DNA from: an uncultured Chloroflexota bacterium
Lineage (GTDB): Bacteria; Chloroflexota; UBA4733
NCBI GenBank assembly: GCA_937967325.1
Contig: CALBSQ010000389.1
Coordinates: 49,294-113,293 of the forward strand
Reading direction: 5' to 3'
DNA: 64,000 bases
Below the pieces are notes generated by a model. That model searched no databases, had not been told where the DNA came from, and saw only the letters and a list, made by a program, of their open reading frames with translations. The translations under genes and the position numbers were made by a program. The stretch's first letter is position 1, and the number at the start of each line of letters is the position of its first letter. Shown here one piece after another: positions 14,529 through 23,446 of the stretch.

Positions 14529-16889
14529 GTGGAGCTGATCGAGTTCCTGGACCGGTACAAGGATGCCGTCACGCGGGCGGTGATCGACACCTACCCGCCG
14601 CTGTTCGACCCGAAGACCGCCGCCATGGCCGACCTGGGACGGCTGCGCCGCCGCCCCCTGGGCGGCCAGGCCGAGGCCATCTGCGCGGCCGCCTTCTCCC
14701 TGCGCCACCAGCAGGCGACGACCATCGTCGGCGAGATGGGCGTCGGCAAGTCTTTCATCGGCGCGGCGGCCGCCTCCCTGGCCGGTTGTCGGCGGGTGCT
14801 CGTGCTCTGCCCACCCCACCTGGTGCGCAAGTGGGAGCGCGAGATCCGGCAGACGGTGCCCGGCGCGGTCACCACCATCGCCCGCAGCGTCGCCGACCTC
14901 GAGGCGTCCCGGCGGCTGGCGGCCCCCTTCGTCGGCATTATCCTCTCCCGCGAGCGCGCCAAGCTGGGACCGCGCTGGCAGGCCGTCACCCTCCAACGCC
15001 ACGTATTCGATCCCGGCCGCGGCCGGGCACCGCGGGATGGTGACTCAAGCGACGGGCCGCCCGGGATCGTCAGCCAGCTCGCCTGCCCGCAGTGTGGCGT
15101 CCTCCTGGCGGATGAGGACGGCGTGCCGCTGACGCGGGCCGACCTGGAGCGGAAGCACTGCCATTGCCGGGCGTGCCGGGGCGCGCTGTGGAGCGTGGAC
15201 CGGACGGGGCCGCGCCGGACGCCGCTCGCCGACTACATCCACCGCCGAATGCGCGGCGGCTTCGACCTCCTCATCTGCGACGAGGTGCACGAGTACAAGG
15301 CCAGGGGCTCGGCCCAGGGCATCGCCGCCGCGGCGCTCTCAGGCGCCTGCGCGCGGACGCTCACCCTCACGGGGACGCTGGCAGGGGGCTACAGCTCCAC
15401 GCTCTTCTACCTGTTGCAGCGCTTCAGCCCCCAAGTCCGCCACGAGTTCCGTTACCAGGATCTCGACCAGTGGATTGCGCGCTACGGCGTGATCGAGCGC
15501 ATCACCAAGCTGGACGACGCCGCGCTGGAGGACGGGCGGACCAGCCGGCGCAAGCGCTACCAGACCCGCACCATCGAGCGGCCGGGGATCACGCCCGCGG
15601 CGCTCTTCCACCTCATCGGCAACACCGTCTTCCTGCGACTGGGCGACGTCGTCCGGGACCTGCCGCCCTACCGCGAGCGGGTGCTGACCGTGCCGCTTGA
15701 CCAGACGCCGCTGGTGCCGACCGGCTCTTCCGGAGACACGCCTCTCCATCGAGTGGACGGCGCACCCGCGCTCCTCTCGCAGGCCGACGCCTACCACCGG
15801 CTGGCGTCGGACCTCCTCCAGGCCGTGCGCGCCGCGCTGCAGGGCGGCTCCAAGGGCCTGCTGGGCGCGTACCTTCAGGCGCTCCTTGGGTGGGTGGACA
15901 ACTGCGTCCGCGCGGAGGTGGTGCTCGATGGGGCCGATGGCGACAACGTCGCTCCGGTCAGGCGCAACGGCGAGCCACGGGTGATCGCCGCCGCGCCGGC
16001 ACTGCCGGCCGACCACCTGTACCCGAAAGAGCGGGCGCTCCTGGAGCTGTGCCAGCGCGAACGCCAGCGCGGGAGGCGCGTACTGGTCTACCTCACCCAC
16101 ACCGAGACGCGCGACCTCTCGCCACGGCTTGTCTCCGTGCTCGCTCGGGCGCACCTCCGCACCGCGGTCCTGAAGAGCGCGACCGTGGCGCCGGAGCGCC
16201 GCGAGGAGTGGGTCGCCGCGCGGGTCAAGGACGGCGCGGAGGTGCTGCTGGTCCACCCCAAGCTGGTGCAGACGGGCCTCGACCTGATCGACTGGCCGAG
16301 CATCGTGTTCTACCAGCCGGAGTACTCAGTGTACGTTCTGCGGCAAGCCTCCCGCCGCTCCTGGCGCATAGGGCAGCGGCTGCCGGTCGAGGTGACCTAC
16401 CTCACCTACGAACGGACGCTGCAGGCGACGGCGCTGGCGCTCGTCGCCGCGAAGCTTCGCAGCTCGCTGATGCTGGAAGGCGAGTTGCCGGAGGACGGGC
16501 TCGCCGCCCTGGATGGTGATGGTCAGGACGTCTACCTGGAGTTGGCGCGCAAGCTCTGCCAGCAGGAGATGGCAGATGGCGCCGCGCTGGAGACGATCCT
16601 TCAGCAAGCGGTGGAGTTCGAGCGGGGCGCCGACCAGGCACTGGTTGACGCCACGGCCTCCGAGGAGCGAGCGGGACCGGGGCAGACCGGCACGGTCACA
16701 GCACCGGCGGCCGATGAAAACCTTCCGGTCCTCGCATCCGACGCGCCACAGCCGGAGCAGGTCTCCGTGCTTGCCACCTCTAAACACGTCAGCTTCCTCG
16801 AGCTCCGTGCCCTCCTGACGAAGCAGGGCACTAGGTCGGTGAGGCTGAAGCGAGGAGGGCCAGCGCCAGATCAGTTGTCGCTCTTTTGA
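14529..16889 (+). CDS. SNF2-like SF2 helicase with inserted zinc ribbon and C-terminal clamp-binding-like tail
   Basis: 786 aa from GTG 14529 behind GGAGGAGGG. Walker A is GEMGVGKSFIGAAAA; motif Ia LVLCPPHLVRKWEREI; a two-knuckle zinc-ribbon insertion (CPQCG…CHCRACRG, about 180-220); DExH box LLICDEVHEYKARG; motif III LTLTGTLAGGYSS. The C-terminal RecA lobe has VLVYLTHTETRDL, LLVHPKLVQTGLDLIDWPSIVFYQPEYSV and the Q/R box ASRRSWRIGQRLPVEV, which is the SNF2 signature. The protein ends in DQLSLF, the consensus β-sliding-clamp-binding pentapeptide. Proteins of this type on mobile elements are often paired with NPPY methyltransferases. ATP-dependent DNA translocation is expected; any clamp coupling is inferred from the tail. 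Confidence 0.85.
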   Translation: MELIEFLDRYKDAVTRAVIDTYPPLFDPKTAAMADLGRLRRRPLGGQAEAICAAAFSLRHQQATTIVGEMGVGKSFIGAAAASLAGCRRVLVLCPPHLVRKWEREIRQTVPGAVTTIARSVADLEASRRLAAPFVGIILSRERAKLGPRWQAVTLQRHVFDPGRGRAPRDGDSSDGPPGIVSQLACPQCGVLLADEDGVPLTRADLERKHCHCRACRGALWSVDRTGPRRTPLADYIHRRMRGGFDLLICDEVHEYKARGSAQGIAAAALSGACARTLTLTGTLAGGYSSTLFYLLQRFSPQVRHEFRYQDLDQWIARYGVIERITKLDDAALEDGRTSRRKRYQTRTIERPGITPAALFHLIGNTVFLRLGDVVRDLPPYRERVLTVPLDQTPLVPTGSSGDTPLHRVDGAPALLSQADAYHRLASDLLQAVRAALQGGSKGLLGAYLQALLGWVDNCVRAEVVLDGADGDNVAPVRRNGEPRVIAAAPALPADHLYPKERALLELCQRERQRGRRVLVYLTHTETRDLSPRLVSVLARAHLRTAVLKSATVAPERREEWVAARVKDGAEVLLVHPKLVQTGLDLIDWPSIVFYQPEYSVYVLRQASRRSWRIGQRLPVEVTYLTYERTLQATALALVAAKLRSSLMLEGELPEDGLAALDGDGQDVYLELARKLCQQEMADGAALETILQQAVEFERGADQALVDATASEERAGPGQTGTVTAPAADENLPVLASDAPQPEQVSVLATSKHVSFLELRALLTKQGTRSVRLKRGGPAPDQLSLF

Positions 16890-16903
16890 GGTCCGGATCG
16901 TTG

Positions 16904-16945
16904 GATTCGCTGGGAGGGTTGATGCCGCTACCCTCCCAGCGAATC
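16904..16945 (+). terminator. strong terminator hairpin after the SNF2-like gene
   Basis: gattcgctgggagggt (16904-16919) pairs perfectly with accctcccagcgaatc (16930-16945): a 16-bp stem with a 10-nt loop. It starts 15 nt after the stop codon and is followed by a T-rich run (cgctttcttgcttt). It closes the 2.5-16.9 kb transcription block. Confidence 0.8.
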
Positions 16946-17273
16946 GAGCGCTTTCTTGCTTTAACGGCAATATACAACGGATGCCACGTCTTCCAGTGTG
17001 TTTTCGGTGACTGGGCGCATGAGTCTGCCGGCGGCGGCACGCCCTTGCTGCCGATCTGATTGATCTCGCTTACACTGTCGTTGGTAGCGATGCCGTCGCC
17101 AGCGAAGGGCCCATTCATTGGCGGCTTGACCCGGAATGGTGGATCCGATCAGCCTTGCTTCCCAAGGTGGGACACCCATGGCGCAGGCATCGCGTGGAGA
17201 GCCGGAGCCGGGTGCGGATCAAGACGTTTCAGCAATTGACGACACGTCACGAACGTCTCGGCCACCTCACTCC
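16946..17273. other. no supportable gene
   Basis: This stretch after the terminator has lower GC. Its short frames look random and no repeats or RNA genes were recognised. It ends at the target site of the stacked transposable elements. Confidence 0.5.
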
Positions 17274-17277
17274 CTAA

Positions 17278-17403
17278 CGGTACTTTGTGGACTACGGAAC
17301 GAATACGCTCGGTTCTCCTGGGGAGCACCGGTTCCTTGGTACCTCATAATAGTCTGGCCCCAGAGGAGGGTGGAGATCGAGAACCGTAGTCCACAAAGTA
17401 CCG
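17278..17403. repeat. 126-bp MITE-like element with 20-bp perfect inverted ends
   Basis: cggtactttgtggactacgg (17278-17297) is inverted perfectly at 17384-17403, and the 126-bp unit is flanked by CTAA at 17274-17277 and 17404-17407. CTAA fits the YTAR target duplications of the IS701 family, and the tips (cggtactttgtgga) resemble those of the neighbouring IS701 (cggtagtttgttga). It has no coding capacity, so it would be mobilised in trans by an IS701-type transposase. Confidence 0.8.
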
Positions 17404-17406
17404 CTA

Positions 17407-18819
17407 AATGCTTCCACCCGCTTGTTGCGCGGGGTGGTCGGTTTGGGCTAGGGTGAGGGGAGCGCGGATGCTGCTCCTGGATGGGACCGTGACTGACCGT
17501 GCTGCGCACGATCGACGAAGTGTGGACGCCCGAGGCGCGGGCGGCCGTGGAGGACTGGTACGAGCGGGCCGACGAACCGGAGACGCGGACGCGCTGCCAG
17601 ATGGTGCTGCTGGCCGGCGAGCAGGGCTTGCGGCCGAGCCAGATCGCGCCGCTGGTGCGCCGGGATGTGGCGACGGTGCGGCGGGTGCTGCGCCGCTTCA
17701 TCGAAGACGGGCTCGGCGGGCTCCCCCGCCGGTACGCGCCCGGGCCGACGCCCACGGTGACACTCGCCTGGGTAGAGGAGTTGCGGCGCGTGATCGACTT
17801 GGACCCGCGCGCGGCGGGCGTGGCGAGCGCCAACTGGACCACCGGCCTGCTGGCCGGGTACCTGGCGGGGCAGACCGGCATCGCGGTGGACCAGGAGACG
17901 GTGCGCCGCTACCTGCACCGGCTGGGCTCCGTGTGCAAGCGGCCGACGTGGACGGTGGAGCACAAGGCGCAGGCGCAGGCGGGCTACCTGGGAAACGCCT
18001 GCGGGCGGAGCTGTTGCTGACGGCCGCGCTGGCCGACGGCGACGACGACCTGGCGGCGGTCGTCGCGGGCGCCCCGCCCAGCCCGGCGCCCGCCGCCCCC
18101 GGCGCCGCGGCGCCCGCCACCGAGCGGGACCCGCTGCCGGCGCTGCTCGCGGCCCTTGGGGAGCCGGACCTGCGGGCGGACGTCCCGGCGGACGTGCCGG
18201 ACCTCCTGCGCCTGCTGCCCCAGGCCGATCTCTATCTCCAGGACGAGGTGCAGGTGGCCTTGCACCCGACGCTCACCCGCCTCTGGAGCCCCAAGGGCCG
18301 GGCCGGCCAGCGGCTGGTCCGCGCGCCGGGGGACAACCAGAAGTGCCTGGGCTTCGGCGCGGCGGATTGGCGCGACGGGTACCTGTCCTTCGGCTTCAGC
18401 CCGCGCCGCGACGCCCAGACCCTCTGCTTGCAGCTCGACGAGCTGGTGGCGCGCTCCCAGGCGCGCGGGCGGGTCGCCATCGTGCTGCTGGACAACGCCC
18501 GCACCCACACGCCCAAGGGCTCCCGGCTGGTACGGGAGGCGTTGGCTCGGCACGGCGACGCCCTGCGCTTGGTCTACACCCCCGCCTACGACCCGGACAG
18601 CAATCCCATCGAACGGCTCTGGCGGCGATTCCGCCATCGGGTAACCCACAACCACCACCGCGACGACTTCTGGGCGCTCTACCAGGACGCCGAAGGCGAG
18701 GTCGAACGGCTCCAAGCGAACCCAGACCTCGTCTTGCGCCACCTCGGCAGCCCCAGCCGGCACGCCGACCACACCCTCGACTCAGCAGCCTAACGGAGCA
18801 ACGTCAACGTGGAAGCATT
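17407..18819 (+). mobile_element. IS630-family insertion sequence (first copy)
   Basis: The terminal inverted repeats are AATGCTTCCAC at 17407 and GTGGAAGCATT ending at 18819, with TA on each side (17405-17406 and 18820-18821), matching the TA target duplication of IS630/Tc1-like elements. Length ~1.41 kb; it carries one transposase gene read by a -1 frameshift. A 126-bp MITE sits exactly on its left junction and an IS701 copy exactly on its right junction. Confidence 0.85.
17499..18793 (+). CDS. IS630-family transposase (two frames joined at GGGAAAC)
   Basis: The N-terminal frame (17499-18020) encodes helix-turn-helix domains (LRPSQIAPLVRRDVATVRRVLRRFIEDG). The C-terminal frame encodes the DDE catalytic part: LYLQDEVQVALHPTLTRLWSPKG, IVLLDNARTHTPKG and LVYTPAYDPDSNPIERLWR (the final Glu). 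The frames join at the heptamer G GGA AAC (17990-17996), in exact X XXY YYZ register. A -1 slip changes …YLGN into …YLGKRLRAELLLTAAL and continues to 18793. Programmed -1 frameshifting is known in several IS families, so I treat this as one functional protein of ~430 aa rather than a pseudogene. An Ala/Pro-rich linker lies at about residues 190-210. Confidence 0.82.
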
Positions 18820-18822
18820 TAG

Positions 18823-20366
18823 CGGTAGTTTGTTGACGGCGGCTAGAGGCTGGCATAGCGGTTGATCCCGCAGCCGTGCCCGAGGTGGTCAAGGAGTTGT
18901 TGCCGCGGGCGGGGCGGGGGCAGCGGCGACCACGCCCTCCAGGAGCGCCAGAGCATGAGCCAAGGTTCCAACCATGCCCGCACCATGCGCAGGGCCACGG
19001 GCCACGAGGCGCCGGGCCGGAGCGGCAAACCGGCCGGTGGGGCGCTGATTTCCCCCCCCACTCGGGGACGCTGGCGCGGCAAGGGCGGCTGGCGCCGGTT
19101 CGACCGGCTGGGTTGGATCGGTAGACGGCGCCGCGGCGTCGCGCTGATGCAGCCAGCAGAAGGAGAAGGCGCACCAGACCAGCGTCCAATGCCGGCGGAT
19201 GGCGGTGTCGCCGCGGACCTGATACTCGCCCCAGCCCAGCGCGTACTTGACGTGTTTGTAGCTCTGCTCCACCCAGATCCGCAAGCCGAACAGCCGCACG
19301 ATCTCGGCCAGGTCCGCCGGGGCGTGGGCGCTCTCTTCGGCGCGCGCGCTGCCGGGCTTCGGCAGGTTCGTCACGACGTACCAGGTCGTCCGCTCCGGCA
19401 GCGTCTTCGGATCGGTCGTGGCGACGATCACCCGCTGGGCCTTCTTCGGGCCATACGGGCCCGCTTCGACCTCCAGCGCCCACCACGTCTCGGCGTGGCC
19501 GTCGCGGAAGCGCCGCTCCACCTTGGTCCACCGGCCGGGGCGCCCGGCGTCCTCCCAGCCTGCGGCCCGCGCCGCCTCCTGGGGTCCGCCGATCTGGCCC
19601 TCGCGATGCCACCAGCCGTGCGAGGGCGGCAGCGCCAGCACGTAGCCCACACCCAACTCCTCCAAGCCCTTTTGGACTGTGTACTCCTTTCCATAGAACG
19701 CATCGGCGACCACCGCCCGGAAAGGGAGGCCGGACGCCTTGGCCCGCCCGGCGAGTTCCACCGCCAGTTGCAGCTTGGTGCGAAAGGCCGGATCGGCCTT
19801 GCCTTTCTCGAAGTGGTGGGCCGGGGTGTAGGGTTCGACCTCGATGGGGGAGTAGACGGCTTCATCGGCCCACAGGCTAGAGACGCTCACCACGCCGTTG
19901 TCGACCTTGCCCAGGTTGCCCAGGTACTGCTTGCCGACGTGGGCGGTCTTGGTCCCCCATTTGCGATCCCCATGCTCGTCGATGACGAGGACGCCCCCGT
20001 CGTCCGGCGCGGTGAGCGGCTCGGCGCGCAGCAACTCCAGCCGCCGGGTGTTGACGGCCGCGGCGTCCCAGGTGGACTCCGAGAGGAACCACTGCAACGC
20101 CTGCACCCGCGCTTCCTGCGCCCCTTCGATGGGCTCGGCATTGACCAGCGCCGTCAGCGTTTTGTTGCGTTCCGAGGGCGCGAGCGACGCCTCCAGGTAC
20201 TGGCGAAAGCCCTCCCGTTGGTTGCGCTTGCCGAGCAGCGCGTCGAACTGCTGCGCGTAGGCTTCCAGCGGCGCGGGCGCCGACGCCACCGGCTGGCGTG
20301 CGGTCATAACTCCTACCTCCCGCTCCAGCCTAGCCGCTCGCCTCCTCCTCAGTCAACAAACTACCG
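18823..20366 (-). mobile_element. IS701-family insertion sequence
   Basis: Terminal inverted repeats cggtagtttgttgac (18823-18837) and its complement ending at 20366, flanked by the 4-bp duplication TTAG (18819-18822 and 20367-20370), which fits the family's YTAR preference. 1544 bp, one intact transposase gene. It lies exactly between two IS630-type elements. Confidence 0.88.
18889..20307 (-). CDS. IS701-family transposase
   Basis: 472 aa; ATG 20307 follows GGGAGGTAGGAGTT. DDE catalytic landmarks: VLVIDEHGDRKWGTKTAHVGKQYLG (first Asp), FRAVVADAFYGKEYTVQKGLEELGVGYVLALP (second Asp), and IWVEQSYKHVKYALGWGEYQVR (Glu with the Y-x-x-x-K-x-x-LG-x-x-x-YQVR family signature). The Pro/Ala-rich C-terminal tail is low complexity. 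The reading frame is intact and the element ends are perfect, so this copy may be active and may also mobilise the 126-bp MITE nearby. Confidence 0.9.
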   Translation of the reverse strand: MTARQPVASAPAPLEAYAQQFDALLGKRNQREGFRQYLEASLAPSERNKTLTALVNAEPIEGAQEARVQALQWFLSESTWDAAAVNTRRLELLRAEPLTAPDDGGVLVIDEHGDRKWGTKTAHVGKQYLGNLGKVDNGVVSVSSLWADEAVYSPIEVEPYTPAHHFEKGKADPAFRTKLQLAVELAGRAKASGLPFRAVVADAFYGKEYTVQKGLEELGVGYVLALPPSHGWWHREGQIGGPQEAARAAGWEDAGRPGRWTKVERRFRDGHAETWWALEVEAGPYGPKKAQRVIVATTDPKTLPERTTWYVVTNLPKPGSARAEESAHAPADLAEIVRLFGLRIWVEQSYKHVKYALGWGEYQVRGDTAIRRHWTLVWCAFSFCWLHQRDAAAPSTDPTQPVEPAPAALAAPASPSGGGNQRPTGRFAAPARRLVARGPAHGAGMVGTLAHALALLEGVVAAAPAPPAATTP

Positions 20367-20369
20367 TTA

Positions 20370-21529
20370 GTGCATGATCATGCTGCTTGTTGTGCAATGA
20401 GGTGGTCTTGAGGGTGACAGCCGAAGAAGCCACAGACGCGCTCCTCCAATTCCGTGGCCGAGAGGAGGCGAGCCGGCTCGACCACCGCTCGCTTCCCGTG
20501 CGCCCATTTCGGCTCGATGGGGTTCAGCCATGGACTCTTGACCGGCAACCGGCAGGGGAGGATGCGCACCCCGCGGCCGGTCTGCTTGACCCGCCGGTTG
20601 TGCTCGCGGAGCCAGCCGCTGACCGCCTGGCTCACGTGCCAGGAGGCGTTGTCCCAGACCAAGGCCCAGACCCGCTTCCCGCGCGCCGCCAGCCGATCGC
20701 AGCAATCGGCCAGGAACAGGGTGGTGATCGCACTCACCGGGCGACCGTCGACAAAGCGCAGCCAGACCTCCTCCGGCTGGTCGTCGGCCCAGCGCAGCAG
20801 TACCCCGTAACAGGCCAGGGCCTTGGGATCAGGATCGTCCCTCGCGACCGACTGCTCGATGAGCCGCACGGGCTCCTCCGCCCAGGTGTGGAGCGATGGC
20901 TGGCTCAGGCGAGTCCACCAGGTCTCGTCTCCGAAGCCCAGGGCCCAGTCCGGGCGCCGAGCCGCCAGCCAGATCAGCCGGTCGCGTCGCCTTTATTTCG
21001 TTCGTACGCCGGATCGGGGCTGGTGATCCAGCGCTTCGCTCGCTTCCAGGAGCTGCCCATCCGCTTGATGGCACACCGGATCGTTTCGTCGCTCACGCGC
21101 TGCGGGGTGAGGCCCTGGCGGAAGCTCTCCGCGGCGAGCAGTTCGAGCGTCCAGATGCTGGTCGGATGGCCGAAGTCCCGCGGACTGCGATGGGCCAACG
21201 CGTGCCACCGCTCCAAACGCGGCGGATCGAAGGCGGCCTGGCTGGTGAGGTTGCGGTGGGACTGCTCCTGCAACGCCGCGAGCCCCCGCATGGTGAAGGC
21301 GCGGATGGCGTTGCGGACGGTCTGGGAGGCACAGCCCAGTTGGCGGGCGATGGCCGGAGGGGGCTCGCCGCGCGCGCTGGCCAGCAAGATCTGGCCGCGG
21401 CGCAAGGTGAAGGCATCGGACGAGCGCAACCCCGCCTTCAGGGCATCGCGCTCGGCGTTCGTCAGCGAACGCACGGACAAGGAAGGCATCATGCCGCATG
21501 ATCACACATCATCCCCATGGAGATTGCAC
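20370..21529 (-). mobile_element. IS630-family insertion sequence (second type)
   Basis: The left end follows TA (20368-20369) and reads GTGCATGATCATGCTGC. A matching inverted segment (GCCGCATGATCAcac) lies at 21494-21507. The outer right boundary is less certain: TGCAC followed by TA at 21530-21531 would mirror the left GTGCA and restore a CCC-TA-GGG target. It carries a transposase split over two frames. Confidence 0.65.
20378..21492 (-). CDS. IS630-family transposase, split over two frames
   Basis: The N-terminal frame (20974-21492) has the helix-turn-helix region: LTNAERDALKAG…RRGQILLASARGEPPPAIARQLGCASQTVRNAIRAFTMRGLAAL…RLERWHALAHRSPRDFG. The C-terminal frame, effectively readable from ~20980 to 20378, encodes DRLIWLAARRPDWALGFGDETWWTRL, ALVWDNASWHVSQAV and LPVKSPWLNPIEPKWAHGK (the DDE triad). 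The frames meet at the sequence AAATAAAGG (about 20985-20995 on the + strand, reverse complement), where a -1 change is required. This is not a classic slippery heptamer, so the copy may be inactive. It is unrelated in sequence to the IS630 copy at 17.4 kb. Confidence 0.75.
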
Positions 21530-21917
21530 TAGGGACTCGCGACGGGCCGGATGACCACGCCGCAGTTCTCTCTACAGTTGATGGAGGAGATGGTCGCCGG
21601 CAGCGACCTCTACTCGAACTTGCCCGATTATGAGCCTGTGGGTCCTCAGGCTCGCAATGCAGATCCCCGGCTGGCGCGCGCTGAACTTGCCCGAGCGACC
21701 CGGGAGCCATCCCATCAGACCCACCCCAGGGCCCACGCGGTTGCAAGTCAACTGGCTGCTCTGCACCGCCCTGCCCCTTGCCCAGACTCAATGCAGCGGC
21801 GCCCGCCATGATCGCCTTCAATCAGTGCCACGCCGCCGCGACCTATCGGTCCCACGGCTAACGCCTGTCGCACAAGTCCCGTAGGCAATCTGTGCTTGTA
21901 GGATCAATGGTCGCCAA
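21530..21917. other. no supportable gene (region between IS stack and defence operon)
   Basis: Short frames occur on both strands (the longest about 110 codons), but they have no ribosome site or recognisable domain. The region lies immediately downstream of the minus-strand phosphorothioation operon and would hold its 3' end; no clear terminator hairpin was found. Confidence 0.5.
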
Positions 21918-23438
21918 TCACCTTCTCCACTCCGGTTCCTCGAACGTCGGCGATTTCCTCCGTATTAGGCGATGACCCGTGAAGCACACGCCCTTGCTCG
22001 CAACGACCTGCTCCCAACGCTCCTTCGTGCCAATCGACGCAGTCTCTGCCAGCAGGCCGAGCCTCTCCTCCTGTACGCTGAGCCGGGCAAACTTGTCTCG
22101 TCCCGGGTAGTCGTCTGAGACCAACGTATCCTTGCGGTGGAGGATTGGAGGGTTCTCGGACTTGGTGAAGTCACGGTACTTCACGTGCAGGCGTCTCAGG
22201 TCGGCTCGTACTGAGGCTTCGAGGGCGGGATGCGGGTCGCGATCGAAGCCCGGGTAGATGAGGTATCCGACCTTCGGCTCAATGCGGTTCAGCTTGATGA
22301 TATTCGCCTGGTCGATAGTGCCGGTGAGCGCTCGAGCACAACCTTCGTAGACGCGCAGGAGCGGGCTCAGCCGTGGCAGCGCGGTGATATGCACGTACAG
22401 CGCCTCCGGCGTGAGCTTGCCTACCGTAGACTCACGACACGCCTTGTCAATGGCTGACTGATTGCCAGCGCTGAAGAGCAGGGCATCCGCGGCGGCGCAC
22501 GCCTCCTTGTACGATCCGAAGAACGTCTTCACGTCGACCTGGATGTCCCGTGGCAGGCTGGTGAACCTCGGTCGGCCACCGAAGGCGGCAAGCGCCAGGT
22601 ACATAGTGAGATCCCCGGTTGCGGCGAACTGTGCCGCGCGCCACGAAGCGTCGCCGGTGACCCGTCGCACGACAGCGAGCGCTGCACGGACACCTCCGAA
22701 CTGCTCGTGCGCTGCTGCTGCCGCAGGCAACTCGAAGGTCTCCGGTGGTCGCCCTCTCGCCTCGATGAACGCTACGACCAGATCGAGGATTGTCCGGTGC
22801 GCTTCGTACAGGACCTCGCTGACGCGCGGCCGACGCGCGGCGGGTACTCGGGGTCTGAAGAGGGGCCGTCGCCGCACCCGCGCGGCGAGAAATCCTTGGG
22901 CGCGTACGTCATCGCGGAAGATGTAGAACACGCCGAGGGCAGCGGCGATGCTCCGCACGCCTAGCACGCCATCTATCCAGGTGCGCAGTTCCTCTTGGGT
23001 GTAGAACCGCTGGAATGTCCCCTTGGCGGTCAGGACTCCGTCGCCGTAGGGACGCCCAGGCACAGTCCGCACTTCCCAATCGAGACGTGCAGCTACCACG
23101 AGCACGCTGCGTGTCAGCGCCCAGGCTCGCCGGAGCGCCTGGATACGCTCGGCCGGATCTTCGATGACGTTTATGACGAAGCCGAGGTTGACGACATCGG
23201 AGGACCGGATCTCCCCGTCCGGACGGTGGGCTGGGTCCCAGCCAGCCACGTCGTAGCCAAGCGTTGCCAGGCGCTGGAGATCACCGCCGCGCCCGCACCC
23301 GTAGTCGAAGAAGGTCGTCCCCGGCGTGAGCAGGCCTTCCACAAGCGCCAACGCGACCGGATGTGACAGGTCGGTGCGCGCTATGGCTGTGCAGTGGCGA
23401 TCGATGACGGCCACCCCCGCGACTTCGTCGGCAGTCAT
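21918..23438 (-). CDS. DNA phosphorothioation-associated putative methyltransferase
   Basis: 506 aa. It starts DRHCTAIARTDLSHPVALALVEGLL and has the SAM-binding motif I FFDYGCGRGGDLQRLATLGYDVAGWDP (residues ~44-68), then the strand VNLGFVINVIEDPAERIQALRRAW. The C-terminal half includes 'LPRDIQVDVKTFFGSYKEACAAADALLFSAG' and 'GYLIYPGFDRDPHPALEASVRADLR'. This is the architecture of the methyltransferase family repeatedly found in dnd/ssp phosphorothioation clusters (known as the dnd-related methyltransferase). Its biochemical target is not established. It is the last gene of the operon, 8 nt after the 156-aa gene. Confidence 0.85.
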   Translation of the reverse strand: MTADEVAGVAVIDRHCTAIARTDLSHPVALALVEGLLTPGTTFFDYGCGRGGDLQRLATLGYDVAGWDPAHRPDGEIRSSDVVNLGFVINVIEDPAERIQALRRAWALTRSVLVVAARLDWEVRTVPGRPYGDGVLTAKGTFQRFYTQEELRTWIDGVLGVRSIAAALGVFYIFRDDVRAQGFLAARVRRRPLFRPRVPAARRPRVSEVLYEAHRTILDLVVAFIEARGRPPETFELPAAAAAHEQFGGVRAALAVVRRVTGDASWRAAQFAATGDLTMYLALAAFGGRPRFTSLPRDIQVDVKTFFGSYKEACAAADALLFSAGNQSAIDKACRESTVGKLTPEALYVHITALPRLSPLLRVYEGCARALTGTIDQANIIKLNRIEPKVGYLIYPGFDRDPHPALEASVRADLRRLHVKYRDFTKSENPPILHRKDTLVSDDYPGRDKFARLSVQEERLGLLAETASIGTKERWEQVVASKGVCFTGHRLIRRKSPTFEEPEWRR

Positions 23439-23446
23439 GCGGAGTC

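Noticed and set aside
15339..16256. 305-codon antisense frame inside the SNF2-like gene
   Set aside because: Typical high-GC shadow of a strongly coding gene; no ribosome site or motif.
21551..21811. 86-codon frame after the IS stack
   Set aside because: No ribosome site, no family resemblance, and it overlaps equally poor frames; probably non-coding.
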